From positions 515,501 to 579,500 of the forward strand of contig JAQFVV010000204.1 of NCBI GenBank assembly GCA_028023455.1: a stretch of 64,000 nt of DNA, given 5' to 3'. Below the pieces are notes generated by a model that worked only from the letters and a program-made list of their open reading frames with translations, searched no databases and was not told the origin of the DNA. Source of the DNA: Epiperipatus broadwayi. Its lineage: Eukaryota; Onychophora; Udeonychophora; Euonychophora; Peripatidae. The translations under genes were made by a program, and so were the position numbers. Below are positions 34,373 through 48,458 of this stretch, piece after piece; within the stretch, counting starts at the first letter, position 1; every line of letters begins with the position of its first letter.

Positions 34373-36256
34373 TGTAACTGTAAGATGAGCAAGTTCATCT
34401 TATCAATACACCCTGCAAATTACAGTGCCAAATTGTAAAAAATTGATAAGAAGATTCATTTGGATCTGCTTACATTCCTATGATAAATTCCTAGTTATAA
34501 ATGATCTGTGCTCATTTTAGCCCTTATACAAATGAATAATTAAATGAACATAACTAAGACTCACGATCACTTGTTCACTGTACATTCCAGAGATGAAAGT
34601 TACCTTTGATCTAATCTAGACTATACTTACAGTATAGATATGTATATCTGTTTGGAATTTTAATTCACTTTATATACTTGAACAAATGATCATAAAACAT
34701 TTAAACATTCTCAGGATAAAATGCATGTGTATTAATAAATTTATAAGCTGTGTCAAGATTCAAAGTGCAAATATGATATAGTTGTGAAATAAATTTATAA
34801 CACAAAAAAATCAAATGAGGTTAAACTTGGGGAAAAGTGTTTGTTTCATATTTTATTGTGATATGGGTGAGAAGCAACAATAAAATGAAAATAACAATAA
34901 GATAGTAGTATGATTTCTTTATTTAAGTTTTCAATGTATTCATAAAATAAATGCCAATATTTATTATTTAAAGGTTTATCAAGTGGATAGATATTAAAAT
35001 GAAGACAGTATATTATGTGCTTAAATAATGCACAGTTATAAATATTAACACTTAATATAACACATTTGAATTAACAAAATAATAAAGGAAGTATACAGAA
35101 TAAAAATCTTCATTTTAACATAAATTCTAAAGAATTGTAATGCAGATTAAATGTCTCTTTTTGTTATTTATATATATATATAATAAATCAATATGTATAT
35201 ATTGTCATATAATACTATAAAAATAATAATAATGATAATAATAACAAATAATTGTCCTTATGGTTTTGCCTATCTGTGGTTACATAATTTTTATATTATG
35301 TAGCAAAACAAGGGTTAGAAACTTATTTATGCTTTGGTTAATTAAGTTATGATTGATCAATCATGTTTTCCAAATTATAAATATATAAATTCCCTTTTTT
35401 GTTGTTGTTAATTGAGAGCAAAAAATATTTTTATTTATCAGTTCCTTCTCCTTAATTCAGTGTTTATATTATTGTTTCCTGAAGTATTTAATGAAGATGC
35501 TTGAGTTTATAATGGATTTTATTATTATTTCTTAAATATCACCTTTGCTGAATGACAGTATGATTCAGATGATTAGCCCTAATACTTTCCTTTTTACCAT
35601 TGTTTCGCAAGTTTTAAATATTGATCTCTTTCCTCTTCATATTGAGATGAGTTGATCAAAAACATATAATTTCATTCCTTAGCTATGTATGTCTATGTTC
35701 GCAGTGTTCTATTGAAGAAAGATGGAACATATGAAAAGGAGAGTGGAAAAATATCATTTTACTTTCTAGTGCATTCTGTCAATTATTCAATACATTTTAT
35801 CTTTCTATTGATATGAGCAAAATTAATAAAGTAAAAGTTTTCTAATAACATCACTGCACTAGTTACAGCAAAACTTTCACAAGTCACATATGTCTTCTAA
35901 GCTTTTGTTGTTGGTATAAACAAGTGCAATGCATAAGTGATTTTGCTATAATATTTTAGAATGATTATATATATATATATTAAAATGTAAATAATTAATA
36001 ATACACATGTATATTTCGAATTTTGGTTATTATTATTTTTATTCCATTTTAATAAATTTATATATTTTGTTTCATTTTCATGTTTATCCTTTTTTGTTAT
36101 TGTTACTGTTGCCTCTAGACTACTCTTAGATAAAAAATAATTTTATAAATGTCAGAAAAAAGATATTTTTAATGATAAATATTTAAACAAAATCTCTAAA
36201 ATATTTTATAAACATATTTTTTGATAACAACTGAAAGTAAGGGTCGAATCATTTCA
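34373..36256 (-). repeat. 3' LTR-like copy of the 34.4-49.7 kb element
   Basis: It aligns with the split copy at 42.7-49.7 kb. Shared landmarks include GATCACTTGTTCACTGTA, GTGAAATAAATTTATAAC, CAACAATAAAATGAAAATAA, AATGCACAGTTATAAAT, AAGTTATGATTGATCA, ATCACCTTTGCTGAATGA and CATATTGAGATG. It is uninterrupted, so it shows what was inserted into the other copy. Confidence 0.75.
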
Positions 36257-36267
36257 ACCTTACCTCT
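36257..36267 (-). other. Polypurine-like run next to the 3' LTR-like repeat
   Basis: The complement reads AGAGGTAAGG directly before the LTR-like start. Short and with one interruption, so weak on its own; its position is what makes it notable. Confidence 0.3.
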
Positions 36268-39200
36268 AGCAAAAAATATCAACATCACTAATAAATATAT
36301 GTAACATGAATAAATAATTGTATATTTCTTTAAGTGCATGTTATAACAACAAACATCACTGCCATCTCTGTAGGAAAAATTAACCAAGAAAAGCATTAAT
36401 TACAATTAAGATTAAGCTAATAAACTATAATTTTTTTGGAAGTACTATTAGAGTACATCAGGCAAGATAAGATAATATTAATTACTCTTGGCACAATAGC
36501 CTAAGGCTTTTGGCATTGTAAGTCTCTCTCAGCTCATCTAGTGCATCAGTCATATAGACATTTTCTCCAATCTTTTTTCTGTATTCTATGAGGGTCCTTT
36601 ATCTAAATTGAAAAAATTTCCGTATTGATGTTTCTGTGGGTGACTAATATGGAATTCCATGTAATCCTGATTTGCTAATTGAACACAGTACTACTAATCT
36701 ACTTAATTAACTTATATGTATAAATTTTATCCTACCAAATGTATAATGAGTTATAACCATATATAATAATTCACATAAATAACCTGCTTTAATTTATAAT
36801 CATATAATAGGTGTGGAAGTCATAGAATTGTAAGATTCTTTTCTAACAATTAAGATCATAATTATATAGACATAAGTTTTGACAAGATTGAAGATTATTG
36901 ACAGAAGCATTATAACTTCAACTTTCATTCTCTCTGGATACTTATGAAATAGGTAAACAACCATCATGTGAGTGATATAAATTTCCACCAGCATTTATTC
37001 TAAAACTTATCTAGAAATATAGTTTCCTTATACCAAAGAAAATTATTATTATTCAGATTCATGGTGATCTCTATATCTATTTATGTATTTTCTATAGCTC
37101 TGATAACACCTTATGATATTAAAGTAAATATTGCTGTGAAATAAAAACTTTGTTTGCTTGACCATTATTATCTCTAGAATTGGATGAGTTAAATCTATCT
37201 ATACTGCTTTGCCTTTCAAATAATCTTCAATAATTATATACACCATGTAATAGTCTGTCATGCCTTACTTATTAAAGTATATATATATATTTTTTTTTTA
37301 TTTTATATATATATTATATATATATTGTACCCTTACTTCTTGATATATAAAAGTTTAAATACAACTAGCTCAGTTACTTTTATGTTTAATTAAATTTGCA
37401 TATCTATCTTTAATATACTTTATATTATCATATCTTACTTAAATTTATTATCAATCATCAAAATCAATATAGTTCTAGTTATATTAATTAAATAAGTATT
37501 TATAAAATTATAGCTCATAAAGTTCAAAGTAATAGAGTTTACCTGAGTCAATATCTCCCAAGATACTGTCTCTGGCATAAGAATACTATCACTACCCTAT
37601 CACTTTACACTACATCTATAGCTTCTTATGGCTTTTAAATGAAATAAATTATCTTTAATAATACTAAAATAATTCCTAACTTTTAACTTAAAAATAATTA
37701 AATAATCTCAGGTTCTTCTAAGCTGTTTTAAAATAATAATAACTCATGTAAATAAGTATGATGTGGGATTTTATCAAACCTAAATACACCTAACTTATTT
37801 TATAATAATAATAAATACTAATCTTAAAGTGTAATTTAATCTCATCTATTTCTATGATATAATCAATCATTAAATGAATAAACAATCATATGTATATCTT
37901 TATTTCATATGGTATCTTCATTTTAAAATAGATTAAAATCTTAGACTTAATAATCTGTGGCAATAAACAATACTGTATTCTTATAATGTGTATTATAATC
38001 ATCTTATGACCATTGCAATATTTTATGTTCATGTCAATCAATTCTTATAAAATAATGTTAAGCAAGATGGTATTCAATTCTAATAATAATAACAAATTCA
38101 ATTTTGTGCAAATATTATGTTTATTTCAAATCATCTGATGTCAAAATGCTGTGGTAAAAATAATGAAACTCCACACTTTAAAACAATAACAAATTTATTT
38201 AAATAACTTCAAATAAAATTTATTTACACTATTTACAGTTTATAACTATAACAACAATAAAATAAAATAAAATAAAATACAAATATAAGAGTACACTGTT
38301 ATTAACTATGTACTTAATAAGCAATTACTTCCTTCAAATGCTATATTAACTTATTATAGTGTTTTTCTTAAACTTAGATTTGAAAATAAATAGTAGTAAT
38401 CTTTAATTATTACAAATAATAATACATGTCAATGATCTATTAGCATGTACTAATGTAGCTACCTATTAAATAACTCAATAATATCATTTATATATATTAT
38501 AATGTATTCCTTATTACTAGCATTGCTTAATATCTGTATATAAAATCAATATCTCTTTATAATTAAAATATTGGCTATAATTATATTCCACCTAATTTCC
38601 TGTTATATGTTTTATAAAATATTTCTATATTGTATTATTCAAACATAATATTTAAAATATTTATCATTTTAAATTATAAAATTACATTAGTAAATTATGA
38701 TTCCTTTCTGTGTAAAATCATTATTTACCTATGTGCTTTATAACCTTTCTAATAAATCTATCTATAAAACATTCTAAACTATTTAAAATAAAATTCTCAA
38801 AAATATTCATTATCCAATCTCTCTATATTGTCTATCTAGTACTTCATCTAATATGGCTTTCTTAGTACTACTTATTCAATATACAAATCAAATATAGCTT
38901 TTAAATTTCTAAATAAAATAAATAATACTAGTAAATAATAAATTTTTACTAACTAAATAAATTCAATATTTCAAATCATATAATTATTTCTAAGCTTTAC
39001 ATAATGTTGTATCATGTTTATATTATAAATTAAAATATCTATTTTAATAAATTTGTGTCATATAATTATGTTTTCATAATATTTATCCATCATTTACACA
39101 CTAATATCAGTTGTCTAAAAAAATATTAAATCATTAAACATTATACTATTTTTACCATAATAATAATGTCCTTGCTATCCAGTATTCTTGATTGCCCTAA

Positions 39201-40290
39201 AATAAATTCACTCCTCATAAATCATTAAATTGTGTTATATTAATTATAAATAAGTTTATGTAATTAATTATTATATTATTTTTAAGTTACTTTTAATAAA
39301 TTACCTAACCTACTTTTAAGGTTTATATATTTAAATTATGTTAAATAAATAAAATAAAATCTTTACTAGTCCTGTATTTTGTCCTACCATAAAAGTTCTA
39401 ACAAATATCCTCCGTATAAAGTCAATAAAACACTATTTCCTGTTCCGTTGTATCACGTGCTTCTTGAAAGTTTATAATAAAATGATAACGTTTATTTTTT
39501 TTTAAAAATAATAAGTTCCACAAGAAAACAAATAAAATTAAAAAATAGTTTATAAGTTCTCTGGATCCCGTTCTTCATAGATTATCGTTTAAAAGTTATT
39601 ATTTCTAAATAATTCATAGTTTATAAATATTTAAATAAATTTTTAAATCAATTTGGCATGCTTGGCTTATTTGATTTGATTTGGACATCCATGTAGTACT
39701 TGCGCATTTATAAATACCATATTCTAAGAATAATTCTTCATCTATAACGTCCAGCGTTTAGTAACTTTAATAAAATAATTTTATTATATTACGATTTTAA
39801 AATACTTATACTTATAATATATTTGCCTTTTCAAATTAATCTCTAGTTTTAAGCATAAAGATAACAAATATTTATTTAAAATACTACTCATCTTATATCT
39901 TCCATAAGATATACATTTTACTCTATAATTTGTCAAAATACTTCTTTTACAGAAATATTTATATTTTAAAAATATCTATTAGTAATAACAATATAATTTA
40001 ACTTTGAAAAATTTTTAGTTCAAAATACTACTCCCATCGTAGTTTTATGTTCTAATCACTCTGTTACTTATAGCATAAAGTCTGATATATTTCTGATACG
40101 TATGTTTCCATTGATTATTTGATAAATGAGTTTGATATTGAGAGTAATAGGGATATAAGTTTACTCAATCATTACTTAAAATATTATAAATTATTCAATA
40201 ACACTCTTATGATTTTACAACTGATTTTAAGAGCGTTTATAAATTTACTCAGCTATTTTTTAATAGCACAAACGACTTAGAAGTTTTATT
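36268..40290. other. Internal AT-rich region, no gene recognised
   Basis: Should be the 3' internal part of the old LTR element plus later insertions. No protease, RT or integrase motif could be read. Around 38155-38300 the sequence (CTCCACACTTTAAAACAATA, then several AATAAA-like runs and (TAAAA)n) resembles the R/U5 side of the intact gypsy LTR, so a second LTR spanning from here to about 40.4 kb is possible. Confidence 0.35.
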
Positions 40291-40356
40291 GTAGAGAGAC
40301 CCCCTCAACAATTGAATCCAGCTTATATACTGCCAGAAACTCCTTATCTGATTGGT
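40291..40356 (-). promoter_or_regulatory. Minus-strand core promoter geometry: CCAAT, TATA, initiator
   Basis: The complement reads CCTACCAATCAGATAAGG, then about 20 bp later GTATATAAGC (complement of 40321-40330), and about 30 bp further GTCTCTCTAC (complement of 40291-40300). The patch is less AT-rich than its neighbours. The spacing is textbook for RNA polymerase II. With no host gene visible downstream, an LTR promoter is the likeliest owner. Confidence 0.45.
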
Positions 40357-41177
40357 AGGTTTAAACAATCAAAATTTCTTATCTACATATTTACCAACAC
40401 AATATTAAAAATAAAATAATGACTTATTTAATATTTAATATTATTACATTTTTTAAAAATAATTTTATCATTTATTTAAATCTACCAAACATACTTTTGA
40501 AATATTATTTCTCACTTAATTTAAATCTTAACTTTTATAAGATCATTTAAAATTAAACTAAATCTTTTTAAATACGTTATATTTTTAAGACAATATTTTT
40601 AAAATCAAATTTAATATTTTACATTAATATCTTTATTTTTATTCGTGATAACTCAGTATTATTTATAAATTTTATAAATGATTTTCTAAAATAATTATCA
40701 ACTTTATTAGACAACTTCCAGTGTGTGTATAACATCTGTTTCTATAAAAAAGCTTGTCTAAAAATAAACTTAAAATGCTTTTTTAAAATAAATATTTATT
40801 TTTAAATATTTAAGATATTATATCAGATTTTAAAATAATTATTTGATATGATTAAAATCAAATATTAATCTCAATTTAAATACTTATAATTTAAAAGATT
40901 TCTATTCACTTTTAACATATATTTTGAATTAAAAATACCTTGTCTAATTTTAGCTTGTCTTTAAATATTTTAGCTTCAAACATTTGTTATTAAATTTATT
41001 AATACAGTATTCATATAATCACATCATTTTAATATCTTCCCAATAAAAATTAAAAAATATCATAGATTACTCTAATTAAACTTATGGTAACATTACAAAA
41101 AAGTAAATAATTTTGAAATACTTCTTAAATTTAAAATTTTCTACTAGATTAGAAAACTTAATGGGCCAAAAGGGACA

Positions 41178-41200
41178 ATATATAATAATAATATATATAT

Positions 41201-41281
<81 letters not shown>

Positions 41282-41282
41282 A
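41178..41282. repeat. (AT)n microsatellite
   Basis: About 105 bp of AT dinucleotides with a few ATT interruptions at the left. It disrupts the old LTR element's internal region. Confidence 0.95.
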
Positions 41283-41429
41283 TTTGGTATAATGTATATT
41301 GTCATTTACTAAATTGTGACCAATAATAATATCTTTACCCTCAGAAATATTATCTCTCATATCCTTTATTTCTATTTGCTTTTCTCTTAAACTAAATTTT
41401 TCTACTAAGGTAACTTTCTTTTCATTACT

Positions 41430-42201
41430 ATATATTGAAAATATATCTCAAAATCAGTAGTTTTACTAACTTGCAATTAGGAATAATCTATGTCCTCTAA
41501 CATTTTATCCTCATCCATTTTTGAGTTAATTTCTTCCAATCTAATAACCATTTGATGGAAATGACTGGACATCGGAATGCTCATATTGTGAAATTGCTCC
41601 TGGACTTTTGATAAATTTAAAGATTTCATTTTTTAAATGTAAGTTGGCAATATTTTTGATGTGACATAATAATAACTTTCTTTTTACTTTCTAAAGTATC
41701 TTCCATTTCTCTTTTCATTTCTAGTTGAAAGTTCTTGAACTCTCCACTGAAGTTCCAATAATTTTTGATAACCTGTCTCTCAATATTTTGACATTACTTT
41801 TGTGACTCTTCAAGGCTAAAGTTAATTGCTCAAACATCAATTTTCACTTCCCTTTTTAATTCCTCAATGTTTATCTTTAGAGAAATAGCATCAATTCTTG
41901 GCTCTTCTCTTAGAGAAGTTGCATCATCCCTAGATCTTTTTAATTCATTTGTAACTCTGGTTTATAACTTAAAATTTTTTGAGCTCACATCCTTCATTTT
42001 ATCATAGTTGTCAACCAACTTGGCATCTATTTTGCCTCCATCTTGGAAAAATTGTTTTTAACTCAGTTTTTAACTGTTTAGAGTTGGCATCTAGTTTGGA
42101 AAAATTCGCATTATTTTATTTTTTAACTCAGTCAGTGTCTCTAAAATAGCTTGCCAAATATTTGGATTGCCTGTATCTCTAGTTTCAAACCCACCTGGCA
42201 T
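41430..42201 (-). pseudogene. Decayed Gag-like coiled-coil frame
   Basis: From ATG at 42201 the minus strand reads MPGGFETRDTGNPNIWQAIL and continues, over several stops and shifts, as lysine/glutamate-rich heptad-like sequence (ELKRSRDDATSLREEPRIDA, MKREMEDTLESKKKV). Position, about 460 bp after the primer-like site, and composition fit an LTR-element Gag N-terminus; no capsid motif or zinc knuckle was found, so family assignment is weak. Confidence 0.45.
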
Positions 42202-42660
42202 TTTATCATTTAATATTGACCATATTATATAATACTAAATTAGACACTGCAAACATTAAAGTAGTTAAATATGTATCTTTACATATATGTATATATAAAA
42301 TTTTACTTTGTATTTCAAGAATATAATCATATAAAACCCATATAAAGCTTTCCATTTCCTTCTGGTATCCAAAAAATGAATTCTCTTCAACACACACATG
42401 CAATAGCAAAATAAAATAAAATTGACAGACAACTATATTCTCAACCTTTTTTTATTCATCTATTCCTGAAGATTAAATTCTGAGCTTTTAACTACTGTGT
42501 CTGGATATTATCTCAAGGCATTTTCAAAAAAAACTTTTTAATAATATCTACATGTCAAAAACAAAATGTATTTTTCTCTTAGATAGATTTAATATCATCT
42601 AGTATACTTTCCAAGTCAACAGATACATTCACAGCATAGTGTTACATTTAATTTCATGGC

Positions 42661-42678
42661 CCTACATTGGGTGCCAAA
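42661..42678 (-). other. tRNA-Lys-like primer-binding site
   Basis: The complement is TGGCACCCAATGTAGGG, 14 of 17 bases like the tRNA-Lys site TGGCGCCCAACGTGGGG. It lies three bases after the -GCTACA end of the LTR-like repeat. Confidence 0.6.
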
Positions 42679-42680
42679 TT

Positions 42681-42948
42681 GTAGCTTTAAGAAGGTGAAC
42701 AAGATTTTTTTTTATTTAATACACACTACACATTGCAGTATCAAATTGTAACCATACAGAATCAGCAAGAAGATTCCTTTGAATCTGTTTAAATTTCCAT
42801 GCTAATTTTCTAGTTATAAATGGTCTGTTCATCTTAGCACTCTTACTAACATATAATTAAATAAACTTGAGAACCAAGATCACTTGTTCACTGTATATTC
42901 CAGAAATGAAGGATATCTTTGATAGAATCTAGACAATACTCATGAAAT

Positions 42949-43039
<91 letters not shown>

Positions 43040-43688
43040 AAATGTAAAGTACAATACCCATTATAAAATATATATATAAAAAAAAAGAAAAAGACATTTT
43101 AATGGTAAATTTACTGTGAAAATTTTTTTTTCTTTTATATATATATACATGAAGTTTTTAATTAGTTTTTTTTAATATTCATACATGTGGAATTATGGTT
43201 GACTCCAAAATCTTAACAGGTGATCATAAAATATTTAAATATTCTCAGAGAAAAGTATATGTGTATGAAACTTATATTCCCATGATCCAAAGTACAAATA
43301 TGATATAGCTGTGAAATAAATTTATAACAAAAAAATCAAATGAGTTTAAATTTTGAATAAATTATTTGCTTCATATTTTATTGTGACATAGGCGAGAGGC
43401 AACAATAAAATGAAAATAATAAGATAGTAATGGCTATTTCTTTACTTAAGCTTTCAATGGACTCATTTTAAAGATGGTAATATTTTCAAGTGCATGTGTA
43501 TTAAAATGAAGACAGTCTATTGCATGTTTAAATAATGCACAGTTATAAATAATAACACTTAATATAACAAATTTGTATTAACAATAAAATAATAAAGGAA
43601 ATATATATAAAAAAATAGAGACTTCATTTTAACATAAATGCCAAACAATTGTAATGCAGATTAAATGGGTTTTTTGTTATATATATAT
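42681..43688 (-). repeat. 5' LTR-like copy, part 1 (primer-site end)
   Basis: Matches 34373-35165. It contains its own expanded (AT)n microsatellite at 42953-43036. The match stops in an AT run at about 43688, where another LTR-like sequence begins. Confidence 0.7.
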
Positions 43689-44524
43689 TGTAATGATCGA
43701 AATGAAAGTGATGATCGAATCTAACTGCAAACTACGATATCTGCTCTACAGGGCACCATCTAGGCATTTAAACCTAGAAAAATTTATAGAGTAGGCAGAT
43801 ACATGCTGTTAAGATTCCACTTTATTTAAATATTCAGATCGTTAGCCGAAGTCACTAGCTCAGTGGAGATGCAGAGATAAAAATTTATATCTTAATTTAT
43901 ATCTTAAATATAAATAAATAAAAGCCACTGCCAAAAATTAACACATAAAAATATTTATTTACGCACATATAAAATCATTCTAATTTGAGGAATAAGTTTA
44001 ACATTTTAGGTTTTTATATTAACTTTTAATTTTACATTATCTAAGTTTCAATGAGTTTAATATTTTATTTAGATAGTCGAGTATGAATAGACTACATAGA
44101 CCTGCATTTGAAAAGAAAATATTCTATCCCTTCTTTAACCTTAGGCCCAAAAATTTGCAATCAAACTGGCGCCAATCCATCTGATACATTTATGTATTCA
44201 ATGTAGCATGAAAATACGACAACACAAAATACTATACTGTCAGAAATGTACATCGGATCAGTAAGTAGAATTAGAAAAGACATTGTCTCTCCACCAACAG
44301 GAATGTCACATCTGTTGGCGAGTAGAACAATAAACATAAAACTCCATAGGAATGGACTGCGGTCCTTTGCCGTCTTACAAACCCATCCATAGGCAAACAG
44401 AAGGTGTGTGGCGTATATATATATAATCCTGCCCGTAGCAGATCTCATACTACATCTACAATTACACAAATATATCCAATCCATTGAACCAATTCAACTA
44501 CGAAATAAATAACCTAAGATTACC
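43689..44524 (-). mobile_element. LTR-like insertion with adjacent polypurine tract
   Basis: On the minus strand a purine run AAGGGAGGG (near 44524-44532) is followed by GTAATC, and the segment ends GATCATTACA at 43689, next to (AT)n. The ends form the TGTAAT/ATTACA inverted pair if the first T is taken as mutated to G. It holds a TATA-like run near 44413-44430 and several AATAAA-type signals on the minus strand. It interrupts the older LTR copy. A 107-codon minus frame (44161-44484) lies inside and has no known motif. Confidence 0.45.
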
Positions 44525-47500
44525 CTCCCTTAATATAACTTTACAAAACTATATAGCCATTCTCACCCGACTTAAATTTAACATTTAAATACATTCGCAC
44601 AGATTATTTTTATACAATTTGTTTTATAATGTCGAGTATAGATCGGCTGCATGGATTACATGGTCAAAAACATTCCAAATTAAACACAACCAATCAAAAT
44701 ACAAAATCAATCGATAACATCAATTGCTGAGGGAATACAGAAGACCCTTTGGTGTTCATCATAAGACACCGCAGTGACATTGTTGACTAATATATTCTAA
44801 TCGACTGTGAAAACCACTACATAATCAACTACTAACGAATCTATGCAATGTCTATACCCAACTTAAATGTAATGCATTTAATAATTTCTACAATAAATAT
44901 TACTACAAATAAAAATAAAATAGAAATGATTTTAGCAAAACTTAACTATATAAATTTAAACAATCAATTATTAATTTGAAAATCAAATAAGAGTTCATTT
45001 TAAAATTTAAATTAGCTGAACCTTTAAAAAAAATCAATGACGAAAGTTCTTAATTACTTTTTTTTTGTTGTTGTTAATTTGTAAAGTTCATAGCTCATGG
45101 TAGAAGAGTCCAGGTTTCTGCTTTTAATTCCCATGACACCTCCATTGGAAGATAATGTTCTGGATATGGCAATAGCTGATTCAAGGTCTCACAGTCTTTT
45201 CATTTTTTTTTTAAATAGAGAGTGTGGTATGTGCGTCCTACCACATCTCTCAAACACAAAATGCTGGAACTCCAGAAAAAACTGTATTTCCCTTTTTATA
45301 TTATCCACACGGATTCAATCAACAAAACGTCACTAATCTATCACTTTCATTAGGGTCCGAGCCAAGGCTTAGTGCTTCCATTAGTCAAGCTAATTTCTTT
45401 TTATTTTCTTATCTATCTTTTATCAGATCATTTTAATTATACAAGAGCCTAAGGGCCAGTTTGGTTTTCGATAATTCATAAACAATCATTTCCATTTACA
45501 GATTACATTAATTAATACCTGTTTTTATTTTTAAATCTTGTACTTTTTTATAAAAAAGTACGTTCAAATACTTATTTGTTTTTTTTTTTTTTAAAAATAT
45601 TTTTAAAGTTTGGTCTCTGTGTGAATGTATATATGTTTAACAAACATTTTAATTTTAGCGTTTAGTTTTTTACTTTTATTTGCAAACTTTTAAGTTTTTA
45701 TTTTAAATTAATGTAACAACATATTTATATATCGTTACAATATATATATTGTAAATATCGATGTCTATCTATATTTTAAAAATTATCATTTGTTATATAA
45801 AAAAAAAAAAACTCTTTGAGTTGATGTTTATACATGAAGTATTATTATTGTTTATGGTCATTAGGTATAGTTATTGTTTGAAGTTATTATTTTATTTATA
45901 TGTTGATGGTACATCGTTATGAATATTTAATTATTATAAATAAATAAAGACATATAAATTGTTGATTATATAAAAAAATTATTTTATTTGCAGTGATTAT
46001 TAAAAAAAAGCAATATTATTATTTATGTATATTTTTAAAGCTGTCAAATAAATTTTCAATTTAATATTTTTTATATATACGCTTGATATTTTATTTTTTT
46101 TAATGTTAATTGTTTAAAATAAAACATGTGTAACAATGGTTTTCAAAACAGCATTTGCTAGCACGTGGAACAACAGCAACAACAAAAAGAGGAAGCCATT
46201 ATTATTAAGATAGTAATAAAACCAACTGAAGGATAAAATTTTGTTGTACTTTGTGTCTTTGAAATTACCATTCTTCAGAATATTGGAATAAGATAGATTT
46301 CTATGGTAAATACATAAATCATGACAGGCTAATAGAGATATATCGCAGCCAAGAGGCTGCACCATTTTCTTTCATTTATTCCAAGGCAGTTTAAAAAGAA
46401 AAACTAGGCAAATTTCAATATATGTATTTCATCGCGTCTGAAGCCGAAATTTGACATAGCTATCTGGAATCTATAATGGTCAATCTAATAATAATCTGGA
46501 GGTAACTAGAATTAATATATTGGATTTAACATTTCAATTTATTTATTTATTTTTCAAGGAAAGAAATTTTAGAAGGATAAAAATATACATACATCCAAGA
46601 ATTGACAATTTTCTCTAACGTGATAGTTTCTTCACTTTAACTAGAATGCATTCTAATATTAAGCGGATAAAGAAATAAAACAATGGAATAAGTTGACTTT
46701 TGAAGGAAAATAGACGTGTGAACTTTGAAAGGTAGTAAAAAAAACTTTATTAATATATATGTTTATATATATACTTTTGAGATCGATATTCATTTTTTTT
46801 TTACTTTTATTTTTCATTATAAAAATATAACGTTTTATAAATATTCAATTCAAGCGTCTTGTTTTCTAACAGCAATAAACGTTTAACAGGTGTCAAAATT
46901 AACACTTAAGTAATTTAAAATCTTAAAGTATGGCTTATAAGTTTGGGTTGCATATGAGTTGTTATGTATATTTTAATAAGTAAATTTATATTCGCAAATG
47001 TTTATTATAAAAATTGTTTTATTATTAATTTTTTTTTTTTAACTTTATATAATGATTCTTATGCATACCAAAACAATAATTTATATATATTTGCTGTATA
47101 TAATATTTTTTTATTTATTATTTTAAATATCTGAAAAATATAAATATGGATTTGTATTTATATTAATACCTACTTGTTAAGCACAGATATGTCTTTATTT
47201 ATTTAATATATATACTTATTGCAAGTATATATGTATATTTATTATTTGGGTTTGTATTTAAAACATTGATATTACCTAAAATTAAACCATAATATAAAAA
47301 TAAAGGATGTACTATTTGTTTTATAAGTAATGCCTTTGTAATTTATTTGAAAGTGTATTAATATTTTATTATTATTTTTCTTTTAGTGCCAAAGTCATTA
47401 TGAAATTAATTGAATTCACAATTTAATAGAGGATAACTATGTATTTCACTTATTATTTAGTCTTTAAGTTACTTACACATATTATTATTCATTGATATGT

Positions 47501-47577
47501 TTAGATATACATAAATTTACATAATAGATGTGTATATTGGATTTAATAGAATTACCTTTGTTTCTGATATATATATT
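44525..47577. other. Inserted AT-rich DNA, no gene recognised
   Basis: Probably internal sequence of the element whose 3' LTR precedes it, because the host repeat resumes only near 48200. A more complex stretch at 45090-45450 (with GTGTGGTATGTGCGTCCTAC) and another at 46130-46510 were noticed, but neither gave a protein motif. Confidence 0.35.
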
Positions 47578-48199
47578 TGATTAGTTAGTTATATCAATCT
47601 TGAAAATAAATTATAAGGATAGATCTCATTGCTCTATATGATTTTAAATTTATTTCATGTATAGCTAGTTGGAAGGGCATATAAACAATTTATTTAAATA
47701 TAACTGGGATAATTTTGTCTTTCTTCATTTAAATTATACAATTTATTATATTAGGCTTTCTCAACAATTGGATTCATTTAGATTATATATATTCCATTAC
47801 GTTTATCATCCAATGTTTGAAGCATTATTTTCTTTTCATATATTGATGTTCCATTACATTTGAGATATAATATGTCTATATGATATATTGTCCATTACAT
47901 TTGGCACCATAAACTGTTGGTCCCAGTTAACTGATGATTGTATAATGGAGTAAAAGTATGTTCCATTACATTTGGACGCCATAACGTAGTCAGCATAATA
48001 TGTTTGTTTAATTATTCATTACATTTGGTGTATCAAAGTTAGGGGCTTGGTTAACTAATAATTATTGTTACAAAAGTTCATATGTTTATTTTCATTTGAG
48101 ATCATATATAAAGATACATTCCATTATATTTGGCTTTCCCAATGTTTGGGGCCTTCTTTCTTCAATTTAAATGGAATGCAGCAATTACATTCCATTACA
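47578..48199 (+). mobile_element. Solo-LTR-like repeat, copy 2
   Basis: Same family and orientation as 13512-14178. Starts TGATTAGTTAG after an AT run, ends CCATTACA before (AT)n. It has a TATA-like GGCATATAAACAA near 47678 and at least six TTCCATTACATTTGG-like monomers (about 47790, 47850, 47890, 47960, 48015, 48118), several followed by primer-site-like sequence such as TTTGGCTTTCCCAATGTTTG and GGGGCC. Confidence 0.55.
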
Positions 48200-48411
48200 A
48201 TATATATATTAAAAATCAATGTGTATCTATTTTCACATAATATAAAATAATAATAATAACAGTTACCTGTCCTTATTGTACTGCCTATCAGTAGGCACAA
48301 AATTCATATATAGCAAAACAATAAAAGAGTTAGACCCTTGTTTATGATTATGAAAAATTAAGTTATGATTGATCAGCCATGTTTTACAAAGTATATATAT
48401 ATATATATAAA
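48200..48411 (-). repeat. 5' LTR-like copy, part 2
   Basis: Matches about 35185-35380 of the uninterrupted copy (AATCAATRTGTAT, TGTCCTTATKG, AAGTTATGATTGATCA). Cut on the right by the palindrome at 48459-49047. Confidence 0.7.
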
Positions 48412-48458
48412 TTATTAATCAATGTCTGTATACCAATTATAATAAAATATATATAATT

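Noticed and set aside
41082-43097. Frames rich in alternating Tyr-Ile (41082-41360, 42888-43097; also 56985-57230)
   Set aside because: Translations of (AT)n microsatellites.
44161-44484. 107-codon minus-strand frame with hydrophobic stretches
   Set aside because: Sits inside an LTR-like segment, has no recognisable motif or cysteine pattern, and no splice or promoter context; not enough to call a gene.
45097-45436. Plus-strand 70-79-codon overlapping frames in a more complex stretch
   Set aside because: No protein motif, two frames overlap, and the location is within inserted repeat DNA.
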